Shown: positions 37,667-47,300 of the stretch, piece by piece
Layout of the letters: the number at the start of each line of letters is the position of its first letter
Numbering within the stretch: position 1 is the stretch's first letter
Assembly (NCBI RefSeq): GCF_027853915.1
Contig: NZ_JAQGLA010000010.1
Location: 1-64,000, forward strand
Direction: 5' to 3'
DNA length: 64,000 nucleotides
Origin: Saccharopolyspora oryzae
GTDB lineage: Bacteria; Actinomycetota; Actinomycetes; Mycobacteriales; Pseudonocardiaceae
The notes under the pieces: generated by a model
What the model saw: the letters and a program-made list of their open reading frames with translations, nothing else
Database searches by the model: none
What the model was told of the DNA's origin: nothing
Made by a program: the position numbers and the translations under genes

Positions 37667-37691
37667 AACGCTCAAGTTAACATCTAGCGTT
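37667..37691. promoter_or_regulatory. Probable TetR operator between tetR and P450 genes
   Basis: Arms AACGCT and AGCGTT flank a 13-base centre containing GTTAAC, in an AT-rich stretch just upstream of both starts. A partly overlapping direct GTTAAC pair is also present. It fits the size and place of a TetR dyad. Confidence 0.55.
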
Positions 37692-37737
37692 GTTTACTCC
37701 GGGATATACAAACCGGGGTGAACATGGGGAGGGTGAC

Positions 37738-38934
37738 GTGAACGCACCGATCCAGCTGCCGTTCGACCAGCAGCACCCGTTGGAGTTCCCACCGCAGGTC
37801 CGCGCCCTGCAGACCCAGGGCGCGGTGCACGAAGTGCGCACCGAGGCGGGCGACAGGGCATGGCTGGTGACCAGCTACGCCCTGGTGCGCCGACTGCTGG
37901 CCGATGAGCGGCTCGGCCGCTCGCATCCGGCACCGGAACGCGCAGCCCGGGTCGGCGAGTCCGCGCTGTTCGGCGGCCCGCAGGGCGACTTCGAGACCGA
38001 GCAGGCCGACCACGCCCGAATGCGCGAGCTGCTCCAGCCGCACTTCTCGCCCAAGCGGATGCGCGAGCTGCGTTCCCGAGTCGAGGCGCTGGCCGACGAA
38101 CTGCTGGACGGCTTGGCCGAGAAAGGGCCACCAGCAGACCTGCACGACGCGCTCGCGCTCCCGCTTCCGATCCTGGTGATCTGCGAGCTCCTCGGCGTGC
38201 CCTACGAGGACCGCGACCTGTTCCGCGCGTGGACGCAGGCAGCAGCCGACGTCACCGACCGGGCTCGCTCCGAACGGGGACTGGCCGACCTGTTCGACTA
38301 CGGCCGGCAGCTGGTCGCCCGCAAGCGCCGGGATCCTGGTGACGACGTGATCTCCCGGCTGTGCGCCGCGGACGGGATGGGCGACGACGAGGTCGCCATG
38401 CTGTCGATGGCTCTGCTCTTCGCCGGTCATGAAACGACCGTGGTGCAGATCGGCATGGGTGCGCTGCTGCTGTTGACCAACCGGGCGCAGTGGCGAGCGC
38501 TGCTGGCCGAACCGGGCCTGGTGCCGGGCGCGGTCGAGGAGATCCTCCGCATGCCGGTCGGCGGCGGTGGCGGCGGCGGGATCCCCCGCTACGCCCGGAC
38601 CGAGTTCGACATCGACGGCGTCACCGTCCACGCGGGAGACCTCGTCCTGCTCCACCCCGGTGCGGCCAACCGCGACCGGGCCGTCTTCGCCGATCCCGAT
38701 TCCTTCGACATCGCGCGAAAACCGTTCGGCCACTTGAGCTTCGGCCACGGCCCGCGGTACTGCGTAGGCGCTCCGCTGGCCCGCATCGAGCTGCACGCGG
38801 TGTTCAGCCGCCTACTCGCCCGCTTCCCCGCAATGCGACTGGCCGTCCCACTCGACCAACTGGAGCTGCGCCGAGGTTCCCTGGCGGGCGGGCTGGTCGA
38901 ACTCCCGGTGACCTGGCGAGAAGGCGCGCCCTAG
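37738..38934 (+). CDS. Cytochrome P450
   Basis: A 398-residue soluble bacterial CYP. The I-helix oxygen-activation motif is AGHETT, the K-helix ExxR is EEILRM, and the haem-binding loop is FGHGPRYCVGAPLAR with the thiolate Cys. The GGGGGGGIPRYA stretch after ExxR also occurs in related actinobacterial CYPs. The GTG at 37738 follows GGGGAGGG. No ferredoxin or reductase gene adjoins it. The divergent TetR gene suggests induction by substrate, perhaps for xenobiotic or secondary metabolism. The stop overlaps the convergent recombinase stop by 4 bases. Confidence 0.94.
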   Translation: MNAPIQLPFDQQHPLEFPPQVRALQTQGAVHEVRTEAGDRAWLVTSYALVRRLLADERLGRSHPAPERAARVGESALFGGPQGDFETEQADHARMRELLQPHFSPKRMRELRSRVEALADELLDGLAEKGPPADLHDALALPLPILVICELLGVPYEDRDLFRAWTQAAADVTDRARSERGLADLFDYGRQLVARKRRDPGDDVISRLCAADGMGDDEVAMLSMALLFAGHETTVVQIGMGALLLLTNRAQWRALLAEPGLVPGAVEEILRMPVGGGGGGGIPRYARTEFDIDGVTVHAGDLVLLHPGAANRDRAVFADPDSFDIARKPFGHLSFGHGPRYCVGAPLARIELHAVFSRLLARFPAMRLAVPLDQLELRRGSLAGGLVELPVTWREGAP

Positions 38935-39896
38935 CCGCCGGAGAGTTCACCGAGGACGTTCAGCGTCCGGTTCGCGCGGACCGACATCCGCTGCTCGCGG
39001 GCGGTCACGTCGATGTAGGTCTGGCTGGAGTTGATCGACGAGTGGCCGAGCAGCTTCGCGATCTCGGCGGCGTTGGCGCCGTCCTCGGCCAGCCGGGTGG
39101 CGAAGGTGTGCCGCAGCGCGTGCACCATCGCGCCCGGCTGCACCCGGTCCGAAACCCCAGCCGCCCGCAGCGACTGCCGCACCAGGTACTGCAGCCCGCC
39201 GCGTTGGAGCCGCTCGCCGCGGTGGTCGACGAACAGCGGCTCGCTGCCGGGCAGCCGCTCGCCGAACCGCTCCCGCCGCGACCGCAGGTAGTCCTGGATC
39301 AGCGCGTCCAGGGAGTCCTCGATCGGGATCGACCGGTTCTTGCCGCCCTTGCCGTGCACGTGCAGCCGCCGATCACCGCTGCGCCCGGCCAGCGAGCCCG
39401 CGGTCAGCTCGAGCAGCTCCGCCGAGCGCACCCCGGTGCACAGCAGCGTGGCCAGCACCGCGAGATCGCGCTCCGGCCACGGGTTGCGCGCCCGCCGGGC
39501 TCCCGAGGCGACCGTGCGCAGCAGCCGCTCGGGCGTGTCCTCGCCCTGCAACGGCTTCGGCGTCGAGGGCGCATTGCGCGGCTTGGGCACCACCTGCATC
39601 GGGTTGCCGGGCACCGCGCCCTCGACCACCAGGAATCCGAAGAACCCGTTCCACGTCGACCACGCCCGGGTCACCGACGAGGCCGACCGCGCGCCGGCGA
39701 ACCGGGCGAACGCCGATCGCAGCACGGAAGCGTCGACCCGCTCCACCGGCAACTGGTCGGCGGCGGCGCCGGTGAGCTCGACCAGCTCACCGGCCACGGT
39801 CTCCAGGTCGCGGCGGTAGGCCCGCAGCGAGTTCGCCGCGAGCTTGCGAGCCTGCAAGTGCTCCAGGTAGATCTCGATCAAGCGCGCCAGGTCCAC
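38931..39896 (-). CDS. XerC-like tyrosine recombinase
   Basis: A 321-residue site-specific recombinase with an N-terminal core-binding SAM-like domain (YLEHLQARKLAANSLRAYRRDL) and a C-terminal catalytic domain. The active-site residues are visible: Arg in TGVRSAELLEL, Lys in HGKGGKNR, His-x-x-Arg in HALRHTFATRL, His in LGHSSINSSQTY and the nucleophile Tyr in the same motif. The size and ends are those of chromosomal XerC-type proteins rather than phage integrases. It is not obviously linked to a mobile element. Confidence 0.88.
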   Translation of the reverse strand: MDLARLIEIYLEHLQARKLAANSLRAYRRDLETVAGELVELTGAAADQLPVERVDASVLRSAFARFAGARSASSVTRAWSTWNGFFGFLVVEGAVPGNPMQVVPKPRNAPSTPKPLQGEDTPERLLRTVASGARRARNPWPERDLAVLATLLCTGVRSAELLELTAGSLAGRSGDRRLHVHGKGGKNRSIPIEDSLDALIQDYLRSRRERFGERLPGSEPLFVDHRGERLQRGGLQYLVRQSLRAAGVSDRVQPGAMVHALRHTFATRLAEDGANAAEIAKLLGHSSINSSQTYIDVTAREQRMSVRANRTLNVLGELSGG

Positions 39897-39950
39897 GCCG
39901 CACCTCCCCGATGATCATCTCGGGTAGATGAAATCAGACCCCACCGACAC

Positions 39951-41303
39951 TCAGCTGTTGCGGATGAACCGGTCCAGCACCCGCACGCCGAACTGCAGCG
40001 CATCCACCGGCACCCGCTCGTCGACGCCGTGGAACAGCGAGCTGAAGTCGAGGTCGGCGGGCAGCTTCAGCGGGGCGAACCCGTAGCAGCTCATGCCCAG
40101 CCGGCTGAACGACTTGGCGTCGGTGCCTCCGGACATCATGTACGGCAGCGCCTTGGCGCCGGGGTCCTCGGCGATCAGCGACGCGCTCATGGCGTCCACG
40201 ATCCGGCCTTCGAACTTGGCCTCCACCGGCGGCAGCCCGACCCACTCGCGCTCCACGTCGGGACCGAGCAACTCGGCCAGCTCCCGTTCGAACGCCTCTT
40301 CCCGCCCGGGCAGGATCCGGCAGTCCACCGCGGCCTCGGCGACCGAGGGGATGACGTTGTGCTTGTACCCGGCGGTGAGCATCGTCGGGTTGGCGGTGTC
40401 GCGCAGCGTGGCGCCGACCATCCGCGACAGGTTGCCGAGCTTGGCGACGGCGCCCTCGACGTCGTCGTCCGGGAAGTCCCACCCGGTGATCTCGGTGACG
40501 CCGGCGAGGAATTCCTGCACCGAGTCGGTCAGCACCAGCGGGAACCGGTGGTTGCCGAGCTTGGCGACGGCCTCGGAAAGCCTGGTCACGGCGTTGTCGT
40601 CGTGCACCATCGACCCGTGCCCGGCCCGCGCTCGAACCCGCAGCTTCAGCCAGCGGATCCCCTTCTCAGCGCTCTGCACCAGGTAAGCGCGCACACCGTC
40701 CTTGAGCGTGACGGAGAACCCGCCGACCTCGCTGATGGCCTCGGTGCAGCCTTCGAACAGCTCGGGCCGGTGGTCGACCAGCCACTGCGCCCCGTGGAAG
40801 CTCCCGGCCTCCTCATCGGCCAGGAACGCGAAGACGATGTCACGAGGCGGAACGATGCCGTCCCGCTTGAACCGCCGAGCGATCGCGAGGCTCATGGCGA
40901 CCATGTCCTTCATGTCGACCGCACCCCGCCCCCACACGTACCCGTCCTGAACGGCCCCGGAGAAGGGGTGCACGGACCACTCGGCAGGATCGGCGGGCAC
41001 GACGTCCAGGTGCCCGTGCACCAGCAACCCGCCCCGACCCGAATCGGCCCCGGGCAACCGCGCGATGACGTTGCCGCGCCCGGGATGATCCCCGGACTCG
41101 ACGTAGGTGACCTCGTACCCGACCTCGCTGAGCTTGGCCGCCACGAACTCGGCGGCGGCCCGCTCCCCCACGAGCGTCTCGGGATCACCGGTGTTGGTGG
41201 TGTCGATGCGGATCAAGTCGCTGGCAAGACCGACAACCTCCTCCTCGGCCAGCCGCAACCCCGCGTCATGATCAGTACCGGACATACCGCTGTGCTCGCT
41301 CAC
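39951..41303 (-). CDS. M20-family metallopeptidase
   Basis: A 450-residue amidohydrolase/dipeptidase of the ArgE/DapE/CPG2 superfamily. Zinc-site motifs are LVHGHLDVVP (His, Asp), WGRGAVDMKDM (bridging Asp), FLADEEAGS (catalytic Glu plus ligand Glu) and LFHGVDERVPV (last His). The dimerisation lid domain lies between about 210 and 330. Family members remove acyl groups from amino acids or cut dipeptides. The start is GTG at 41303, with an ATG six codons later as alternative. The exact substrate cannot be told. Confidence 0.92.
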   Translation of the reverse strand: MSEHSGMSGTDHDAGLRLAEEEVVGLASDLIRIDTTNTGDPETLVGERAAAEFVAAKLSEVGYEVTYVESGDHPGRGNVIARLPGADSGRGGLLVHGHLDVVPADPAEWSVHPFSGAVQDGYVWGRGAVDMKDMVAMSLAIARRFKRDGIVPPRDIVFAFLADEEAGSFHGAQWLVDHRPELFEGCTEAISEVGGFSVTLKDGVRAYLVQSAEKGIRWLKLRVRARAGHGSMVHDDNAVTRLSEAVAKLGNHRFPLVLTDSVQEFLAGVTEITGWDFPDDDVEGAVAKLGNLSRMVGATLRDTANPTMLTAGYKHNVIPSVAEAAVDCRILPGREEAFERELAELLGPDVEREWVGLPPVEAKFEGRIVDAMSASLIAEDPGAKALPYMMSGGTDAKSFSRLGMSCYGFAPLKLPADLDFSSLFHGVDERVPVDALQFGVRVLDRFIRNS

Positions 41304-41423
41304 CAGGCATTTCTATCACCCGAGCGGCTTAGAGGGGGGTGCCGTTTCACCCCGGATGACCATGGGCTAATCTATGTACACAACACAGCGGGAACGCCCC
41401 ACCGAAGAGGGTGAGCCCGAGAT

Positions 41424-41508
41424 GTCCGAGTGGCGGAATGGCAGACGCGCTAGCTTGAGGTGCTAGTGCCCGATTAAGGGCGTGGGGGTTCAAGTCCCCC
41501 CTCGGACA
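41424..41508 (+). tRNA. tRNA-Leu (anticodon GAG)
   Basis: An 85-base class II tRNA. Acceptor stem GTCCGAG/CTCGGAC, D-arm with GGAATGGCAGAC, anticodon stem CTAGC/GCTAG around loop TTGAGGT (anticodon GAG), long variable arm TGCCCGATTAAGGGCG, and T-arm GGGGGTTCAAGTCCCCC. CCA is not encoded. The serine recombinase gene ends 33 bases downstream, so the tRNA marks the edge of the accessory region. Confidence 0.96.
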
Positions 41509-41540
41509 CTCTCTTACCCCACGGGTTTTAGACTCGGCGG

Positions 41541-43037
41541 CTAGCACTCCTTACTGCTGGTAGCGGGGTTTTCCTTTTGGCGCTCGACGGTGGGGTCCGT
41601 CTCGAGCACGGAGGGCATCTGGCCGGGTGAGGCCACCAGCTCGGGAGCTGGACAGCCTGGAATCGGCCTGAGGCCCCAGCCTGCGTGGCTGCATACGATC
41701 TCCAGGCCTGCTCGGCGAAGATAGTCACCAACGTCGTTGCCCACATCCTGCCCGGGTGGTTCCCCACCGTGCTGACTGAGCAGGCCGGGTAAAGCATCGC
41801 GAAGCTGATCCTCGCGGACGTACACGGTGCGGGGCACCGGACTCGGCCGCGGTAAGGCTGCCTTGTAGCCGTGGCGGCAGCGATAACCGGCGCGGCCATG
41901 TACCCAGTGCGCGTCCATCCGACGGCCACACTCCCCGCACACCACCAACCCAGCCAACGCATACTCACGCGTCTGGCCGTCTTTGGTCGGCCGCGCAACA
42001 CGTATCCGCTGAACAGCGATGAACGTGGCCTCATCAACCAACGGTGTATGAGCCCGCTGCTCGGAGACTTCCCATTCCTGCACCGAGTTCCGGCGCACCG
42101 CCCCGGAGCCGCGGCCGTCGGCGCGGCCCCCGGCGCCGTGGCCTTTGGTGGCGTGCCGGTTCCAGACCTGCCGACCGGTGTACCGCGGATTCTCCAGGAT
42201 CAACCTGATGGTGCGGGCGATCCACCGCCCTCCCGGCTGGTGTGAGTTGCGGGCCTGATCCGCATCGGACGGGCAGGGCACCCCACGGTCGTTGAGCTCC
42301 CGCGCCAGCGACGCCACAGACCGGCCACGAGCCCGCTCGGCGAACAGCCACCGCACCCACGGCGCAGTCTCCGGATCCGGCTCCAGCACATGCACGCGTC
42401 GCCCCCACTGCGCGTGGGTGACGTTCGGATGCGGGCCAGCGTCGGCCAAGCGATATCCGAAGGGTGGGCGACCACCGAGGAAACGTCCCTCCAGTCGGGT
42501 CTGGCCGCCCATCGCGGCCTTCACCCGATGCCGAGTCCGCACCACCTCCCGCTGTGCCTGCGCACCCAGCAACACCATCAACGCCTCGTGCACCGGACTG
42601 TCCAGCTCCACCGGCCCACCGGCCTCGGGCAACCACAGCTGCACCCCCAACTCATTCAGCCGTGCCACGACCTCCCGAAACTGATCACCATAAAAAGCAC
42701 GCTCGTACTCGCCCACCACCACCGCATCAAACCCACGGTCACGGTCCTCCGCCGCAGCCAACAACGCCGAGGCCGCCGGCCGGTCCTGCCAGGACCACCG
42801 CCGCGACCGGTCCTCATCGAAGAAGTCGACCACGATCTCACCGACACCCTCGATGAGCTCCTCCGACACCGCCCGCTGCCACGAACGCGACGTCGCCGGA
42901 TCCTGAAACCCACGCGTCGACATCCGCCCGTAGAACGCGAACCGCACACCACGAGCCGGACCCGCGGCAGAGCGCGGCGCACCACCACGACGTGCCGCCA
43001 CCGCATCCACAAAACCGGAACTGGTCAACCCACCCAA
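41541..43037 (-). CDS. Large serine recombinase/integrase
   Basis: A 498-residue large serine recombinase. The resolvase-type N-terminus has FYGRMSTRG (catalytic Ser), a DRSRRWSWQDRPAASALL region and VVVGEYERAFYG. The recombinase domain includes GGRPPFGYRLAD, EPDPETAPWVRWLFAERARG, LNDRGVPCPS and ENPRYTGRQVWNRHATKG. A zinc ribbon follows with CGECGRRM and CRHG. The TTG at 43037 was chosen for GAGGAAGG at good spacing; the frame is open further upstream. It ends next to tRNA-Leu, as integrase genes of integrated elements often do. A partial copy of another recombinase lies at 55930-56025. Confidence 0.85.
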   Translation of the reverse strand: MGGLTSSGFVDAVAARRGGAPRSAAGPARGVRFAFYGRMSTRGFQDPATSRSWQRAVSEELIEGVGEIVVDFFDEDRSRRWSWQDRPAASALLAAAEDRDRGFDAVVVGEYERAFYGDQFREVVARLNELGVQLWLPEAGGPVELDSPVHEALMVLLGAQAQREVVRTRHRVKAAMGGQTRLEGRFLGGRPPFGYRLADAGPHPNVTHAQWGRRVHVLEPDPETAPWVRWLFAERARGRSVASLARELNDRGVPCPSDADQARNSHQPGGRWIARTIRLILENPRYTGRQVWNRHATKGHGAGGRADGRGSGAVRRNSVQEWEVSEQRAHTPLVDEATFIAVQRIRVARPTKDGQTREYALAGLVVCGECGRRMDAHWVHGRAGYRCRHGYKAALPRPSPVPRTVYVREDQLRDALPGLLSQHGGEPPGQDVGNDVGDYLRRAGLEIVCSHAGWGLRPIPGCPAPELVASPGQMPSVLETDPTVERQKENPATSSKEC

Positions 43038-43179
43038 GCTCGACCCTTCCTCACCTCGAAGCCGAGCCCCATCGTGGCCCACGATCACGGACGAATTGAT
43101 CCACACCCGAACAGAGCAGTCCGCTACGCACCCAGACCGAACATCTTCTCCCACCCCTCGCGCTGCCTGCCGAACTAAG

Positions 43180-43548
43180 TAAGCGGGGCTCGTCGTGTCC
43201 GTGTCCGAGTGCGTCGATGGTCGAAGGCGCCTCGGTGATCGCCACCTCGCAGATCCCGCCGGAGCAGACCGCTCCACCAGCAGCCATGCGGTGAGCGGAT
43301 TGACGTAGGCGAAGCGCGCGGCATCGTCGGGCACCGGGACGCACCACGACAGCTCGGTGCGCTTGGACTTCGCCTAGCGGTCCGCCGCCTGATCGGGAGC
43401 GCGCAGCGGCCGATCGCCGCGTGCGAGCATGCCCGGGCCGACGTGGCTCGACGTGCCCGACTCCCTCGAAGCCGGGCACGAATGGGAACGAGGTGTGGGA
43501 GGCGTACGCGCCGGACACCGTCATCGCATCCGACGCGGTCACCTTTTC
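43180..43548 (-). pseudogene. Remnant of a medium-chain (zinc/quinone-type) dehydrogenase
   Basis: Pieces of a GroES-like/MDR dehydrogenase are found in different minus frames: MTVSGAYASHTSFPFVPGFEGVGHVE (in overlapping parts) near 43430-43548, PDDAARFAYVNPLTAWLLVE near 43255-43350, and ICEVAITEAPSTIDALGHGH near 43190-43260. A stop and frame changes separate them. The fragment begins exactly where a toxin-gene repeat ends, so the two were joined by recombination. Confidence 0.55.
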
Positions 43549-43549
43549 T

Positions 43550-43625
43550 TGCCTCGTATGCCCAGGCTCGGGCCTGGTTGGCCGCGTAGTAGGCCGAGGG
43601 CGGCGAAGTCCCGTGCGTCCAGCGC
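43550..43625 (-). repeat. Copy of a segment of the ALF-repeat toxin gene
   Basis: These 76 bases match 45109-45183 inside the toxin gene almost exactly; the last third is shifted by one base. The toxin-gene copy encodes ALDARDFAASAYYAANQARA, just before the variable C-terminal tip. Here the frame is broken. Such orphan fragments are typical scars of toxin-tip exchange. Confidence 0.8.
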
Positions 43626-43701
43626 TGACGGCTTGACAGGAAACGGGCACCCTTTCCAGTGCCTCGCGGGCTCTAACATCACATATCCGGGACGGATACC
43701 G

Positions 43702-44109
43702 TCAAGGGACTATCTGAATCCTGATTCCGAACATGTTCCAGTAGTCTTCGGCGAGCTCTTTCCCACCCAAGCGCAGAGGATACGATTGCCACCAGGGATC
43801 TTTCACCCATCTGAGATCCGGATCTCGGATTTGAAGCTTCTCAAATCTACGATCTAACTCACTTACGAGTTCTCGAAACTTCACCATCTCCGGATATTCA
43901 TTGAGTGACGCAGAACCCAAAACAAACTCAATAGAATGCCGATTTTGAAAGTCATGCAACAGTTCGTCGATATTGTCGTCATATCCGTGCTCACACCGCC
44001 AAACCAGGTGTTCCCACGATTCCAAAAGCGGACCAGGGCGAGCCCCGCCCCGGCCTACTTCTTTCTGCACCTGCACGAATCTTTCCTCGAACGCGGCACT
44101 GAACTCCAC
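43702..44109 (-). CDS. Putative immunity protein, 135 aa
   Basis: An acidic, soluble 135-residue protein (MEFSAAFEERFVQVQKEV..., ending YWNMFGIRIQIVP) with no signal peptide. No family is recognised. It is encoded just downstream of the large toxin-like gene on the same strand, in AT-richer DNA like that of the toxin tip. This is the standard place of an immunity gene in polymorphic toxin loci. A hairpin lies between the two genes, so it may have its own promoter in the 170-base gap. Confidence 0.6.
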   Translation of the reverse strand: MEFSAAFEERFVQVQKEVGRGGARPGPLLESWEHLVWRCEHGYDDNIDELLHDFQNRHSIEFVLGSASLNEYPEMVKFRELVSELDRRFEKLQIRDPDLRWVKDPWWQSYPLRLGGKELAEDYWNMFGIRIQIVP

Positions 44110-44281
44110 TTAAACCACCTTCCAGTCATGCTTCGCCGCAATCAACGTTAGCACTCCAGCCAGAAAACATGTCCTGACTTCTGGCACAGAACACGAACGG
44201 TTCGGCATTTTCAGGGAGAGAGTCTTACGTTCACATCATATCTCCGATAAAGCCACGTCGCCCACGCTTTAGATCTAACAA

Positions 44282-44313
44282 GCGGTGGCGCGGCCACCCT
44301 GCCGCGCCACCGC
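44282..44313 (-). terminator. Hairpin between toxin and immunity genes
   Basis: A perfect 12-bp stem GCGGTGGCGCGG with an 8-base loop, 27 bases past the toxin-gene stop. It should end the toxin transcript before the putative immunity gene. Confidence 0.7.
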
Positions 44314-44340
44314 GAACAATAACTCAAAGACAACGTACCG

Positions 44341-47300
44341 CTATTGATTGTTATAGTAGTCCAACGGATTCTGGTCGGTTACCCTGAAGAACGTCCTAAT
44401 CTTCCCGTTCTTGTCGCGGGCCCCAAACCATCCAGTCTCGGGATTCACTCGAAGAAGAGCACCATCCCGCGTACGATAGCGTTCTCTTGCTCCGCGCGGA
44501 AGCGTGTCACCCATGAACTCTTTTGCGGCACTCCAGTACGCTTCCGGGTTTCGTTTAAATTCGGGCATGTCAGGACCATTGGGCTTATCGGGATGCGGGC
44601 CCCATTTTTTCCCGTTCCTCCTGTCAAAACCGTACCCAACCGCATGCTTATAGTAATGCTCCCATGCTTTGTGGCGACTTGCGAAGCCGTATTTGTTCAG
44701 AACGAGGACGTTGGAGGCCATGATGCTCCGCACGCCCGAGTAGGACAGCTTGCCTGCGGTCAGGAAGCTTCCGCCGGGCATCGGGATGAACATCGACATG
44801 ATCTCGATGCCGTTGGATGCCGCGTGGGAATAGGCGCCGAGGAACTCCAGCACGTGCAGCGCCATGTCGCTCTGCATATGGCTGTCGAAGCCTGGGTTCG
44901 TTGCCTGGTTCAGGCATCGTTGTTGTGCGGGGCTGCCGTCCATGTAGGTGTACTTGCAGATCAGGCCGTTTTGGTAGGCCTGTTTGATCTGCGCGTCGGT
45001 GAGCTGCGGGCGGTTGTGGCGCAGCTGTTCGGCTTCCCTGCGGAAAGCTTCCATCGAGATGTCGATGGCTTCCAGTGCTTCCTGGGCAGCCGCCTGTGCG
45101 TCCTTTCCTGCCTCGTATGCCCAGGCTCGGGCCTGGTTGGCCGCGTAGTAGGCCGATGCGGCGAAGTCCCGTGCGTCCAGCGCGGATCGTTGGGCGCTTG
45201 CCGCATACGACGCGGCTTGGTCGGCGCTTCGCTGTGCGGAGTTCGCGGCTGCTAGGGCCGATTGGGCGGATTTAGCGGCACGGTCAGCGGAGGCTTTCGC
45301 GTCGTTGGCTGCATGCTGGGCCTGGGCGGCAAAGCCTGCCGCCTGCTCGGCTGAAGCGTTGGCCTGCTTGGCGTATCCGGCAGCTTCTTCGGCGGCGTTG
45401 CGCGCAGTTGCTGCGGCCTCCGCCGCTGTGAACGCGTGTTGCTGGGCTTCGGCAGCGGCTTGCATGCCTCGCCGCACGAGACGTTCCATTTCCGCGGCGT
45501 GCACAGCGGCCTTGTAGTCCTCTTCAGCGGCCGTGTGCTGGCCGCTTTCGAGGAACACCTGCACCGCCGCCGGCGGGCCGTGCAAGGCGGCTTCGGCCGC
45601 GGCCTGAACCCGTGGGCCGCCTGCGTCCTTGATCTGAGCGGTTTGGAGCCGCTGGTCTTTCGCGCGGGCGGTGAACTGGCCGTCGTCCAGGAAGTTGCGG
45701 ACGTCTTCAGGGGTGCCGTCCAGGGCGGCGTTGGCTGCTGCGCGTACGGCGGGGCCGCCCGCGTCGAGGATCTGCGCAGTGCGGATCCGGTCGTGGGTCA
45801 CACGGCCCGGATAGTCGCGGGTGCGCAGGAACTCCTCAACGTCTGCGTCGGTTCCCTTCAACGCTTGCTCGGCTGCAGCACGCAGTTCTTCGGGTTCACC
45901 GAGCTCAGCGATCCGTTCAACTCGAGTGCGGTCGTCCTGCATCGCCGCTTCACCGCGGCCATGGTCGAGCCAGGCCCGCAGGTCCTCGTCGCTTCCGGAC
46001 AGCGCATCCGCGGCGGCGTTGCTGCTCCAGACGCCACCGTGTTCCATGATGTTGATCGCGGCCTTGCGCCCGCTGGTGATCACCGTGTCCGGATCGGCAC
46101 CCTCAGCCGTGGCAGCATCCAGCAGCGCCTGCGTCTGTTCATCGATGCGGGTTTGTTCGGCTGCGTCCCACTCTTGTTTGTCCTCGTTGTCCTGCCATGC
46201 GCGATGGGCTTCCTTGGCCATCTCGACGGCATGTTCCTGATTGCGGGCAACACGGTCGGCTTCGGCTTGGCGCGCCAGGTCGACAACGGCCCGGGCCTCG
46301 TTGGCTGCGTCCATCGCCATGTTCGCGGCCTCAATGGCAGCGTTCGCGTGATCGGTGGCCTGCTGAGCAGCATCGGCGGCCTCACCAGCGTGTTCGGCTG
46401 CCTCATCGGCCGCAGCTGCAGCGGCGTTGGCGTGCTGTGCGGCCGAGGCAGCCGCCACAGCAGCCTCGTCTGCGGCCTGAGCGGACCGGTTGGACAACGA
46501 CACTGCGGCGTTGGCAGCACTGCGTGCACGGTTGGCCTGTGCCTGTGCCGCCTGCCCGGCTGCTTGAGCCCGGCGTGCTTCTGCATCAGCAACGTTGGCG
46601 TGTTGGCCGGCTCGGGCCGCGGCACGCCCCGCTGCAGCGGCGTTGTCGGCCGCGGTCGCGGCCGAGACCGCTGCGTTGCCGGCCTCGCGAGCTGCGGTAC
46701 CGGCGAACCGTGCCGCATCAGCGGCACGATTCGCACCCGCTGCCGCTTCACGAGCCTGGGTAGCGGCTTGGCGGGCCGCGGCAGCCTGGCCTGCGTTCAT
46801 GCTCGCCGCTGAGGCAGCCGAATACGCACGCGAAGCCGCCTGGCCCGCCAGACTGGATGCAGCAGCGGCGCGGGAGGCAGCCTGCGCCGCCACCGCAGCA
46901 GCGGCGGAAGCGGCATCGGCCGCGGCGATGGCCGTGCGTGCGGCGGAAGCGGCCTCATTCGCCATCTGCGCCGCCCGCGCGGCAGCGGCGGTGGCTTTTG
47001 CCGCGTCCGACTGAGCCGCCTCGGTTTCCTGTGCGGCCCGCTCGGCTGCCTTCTTCGCCTCCGCGGCGGCGCTCAGCGCCCGTTTGGTTGCTTCTTGAGC
47101 AGCCGCGGTTTCCTGCCGTGCGAGCTCGCTAGCGTTCTCCGCGCGTTCGACCAGCTCAGTGACGGTGGCTTCTTCCTCGTCACGTGCCTGAGCCACTTCC
47201 CAGCCGTTGGCAAGGAACGCGTGCAGTGCGGTGACCGTGTCCGCCTGCAGCGCGGCTTCCGCAGCGTCCTGGAGATGCGGGCCGCCCTGGTCCTTGATCC

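Noticed and set aside
37667-37675. TTG start for the TetR gene upstream of ATG 37645
   Set aside because: It would place the start inside the probable operator; the ATG at 37645 has a strong GGGGAGG ribosome site.
38544-38584. Glycine run in the P450 as a repeat expansion or sequencing artefact
   Set aside because: Gly-rich segments just after the ExxR motif occur in related actinobacterial P450s and the frame is intact.
38931-39896. XerC-like recombinase as integrase of the accessory region
   Set aside because: It looks like a chromosomal XerC-type protein, and the large serine recombinase beside the tRNA is the better candidate.
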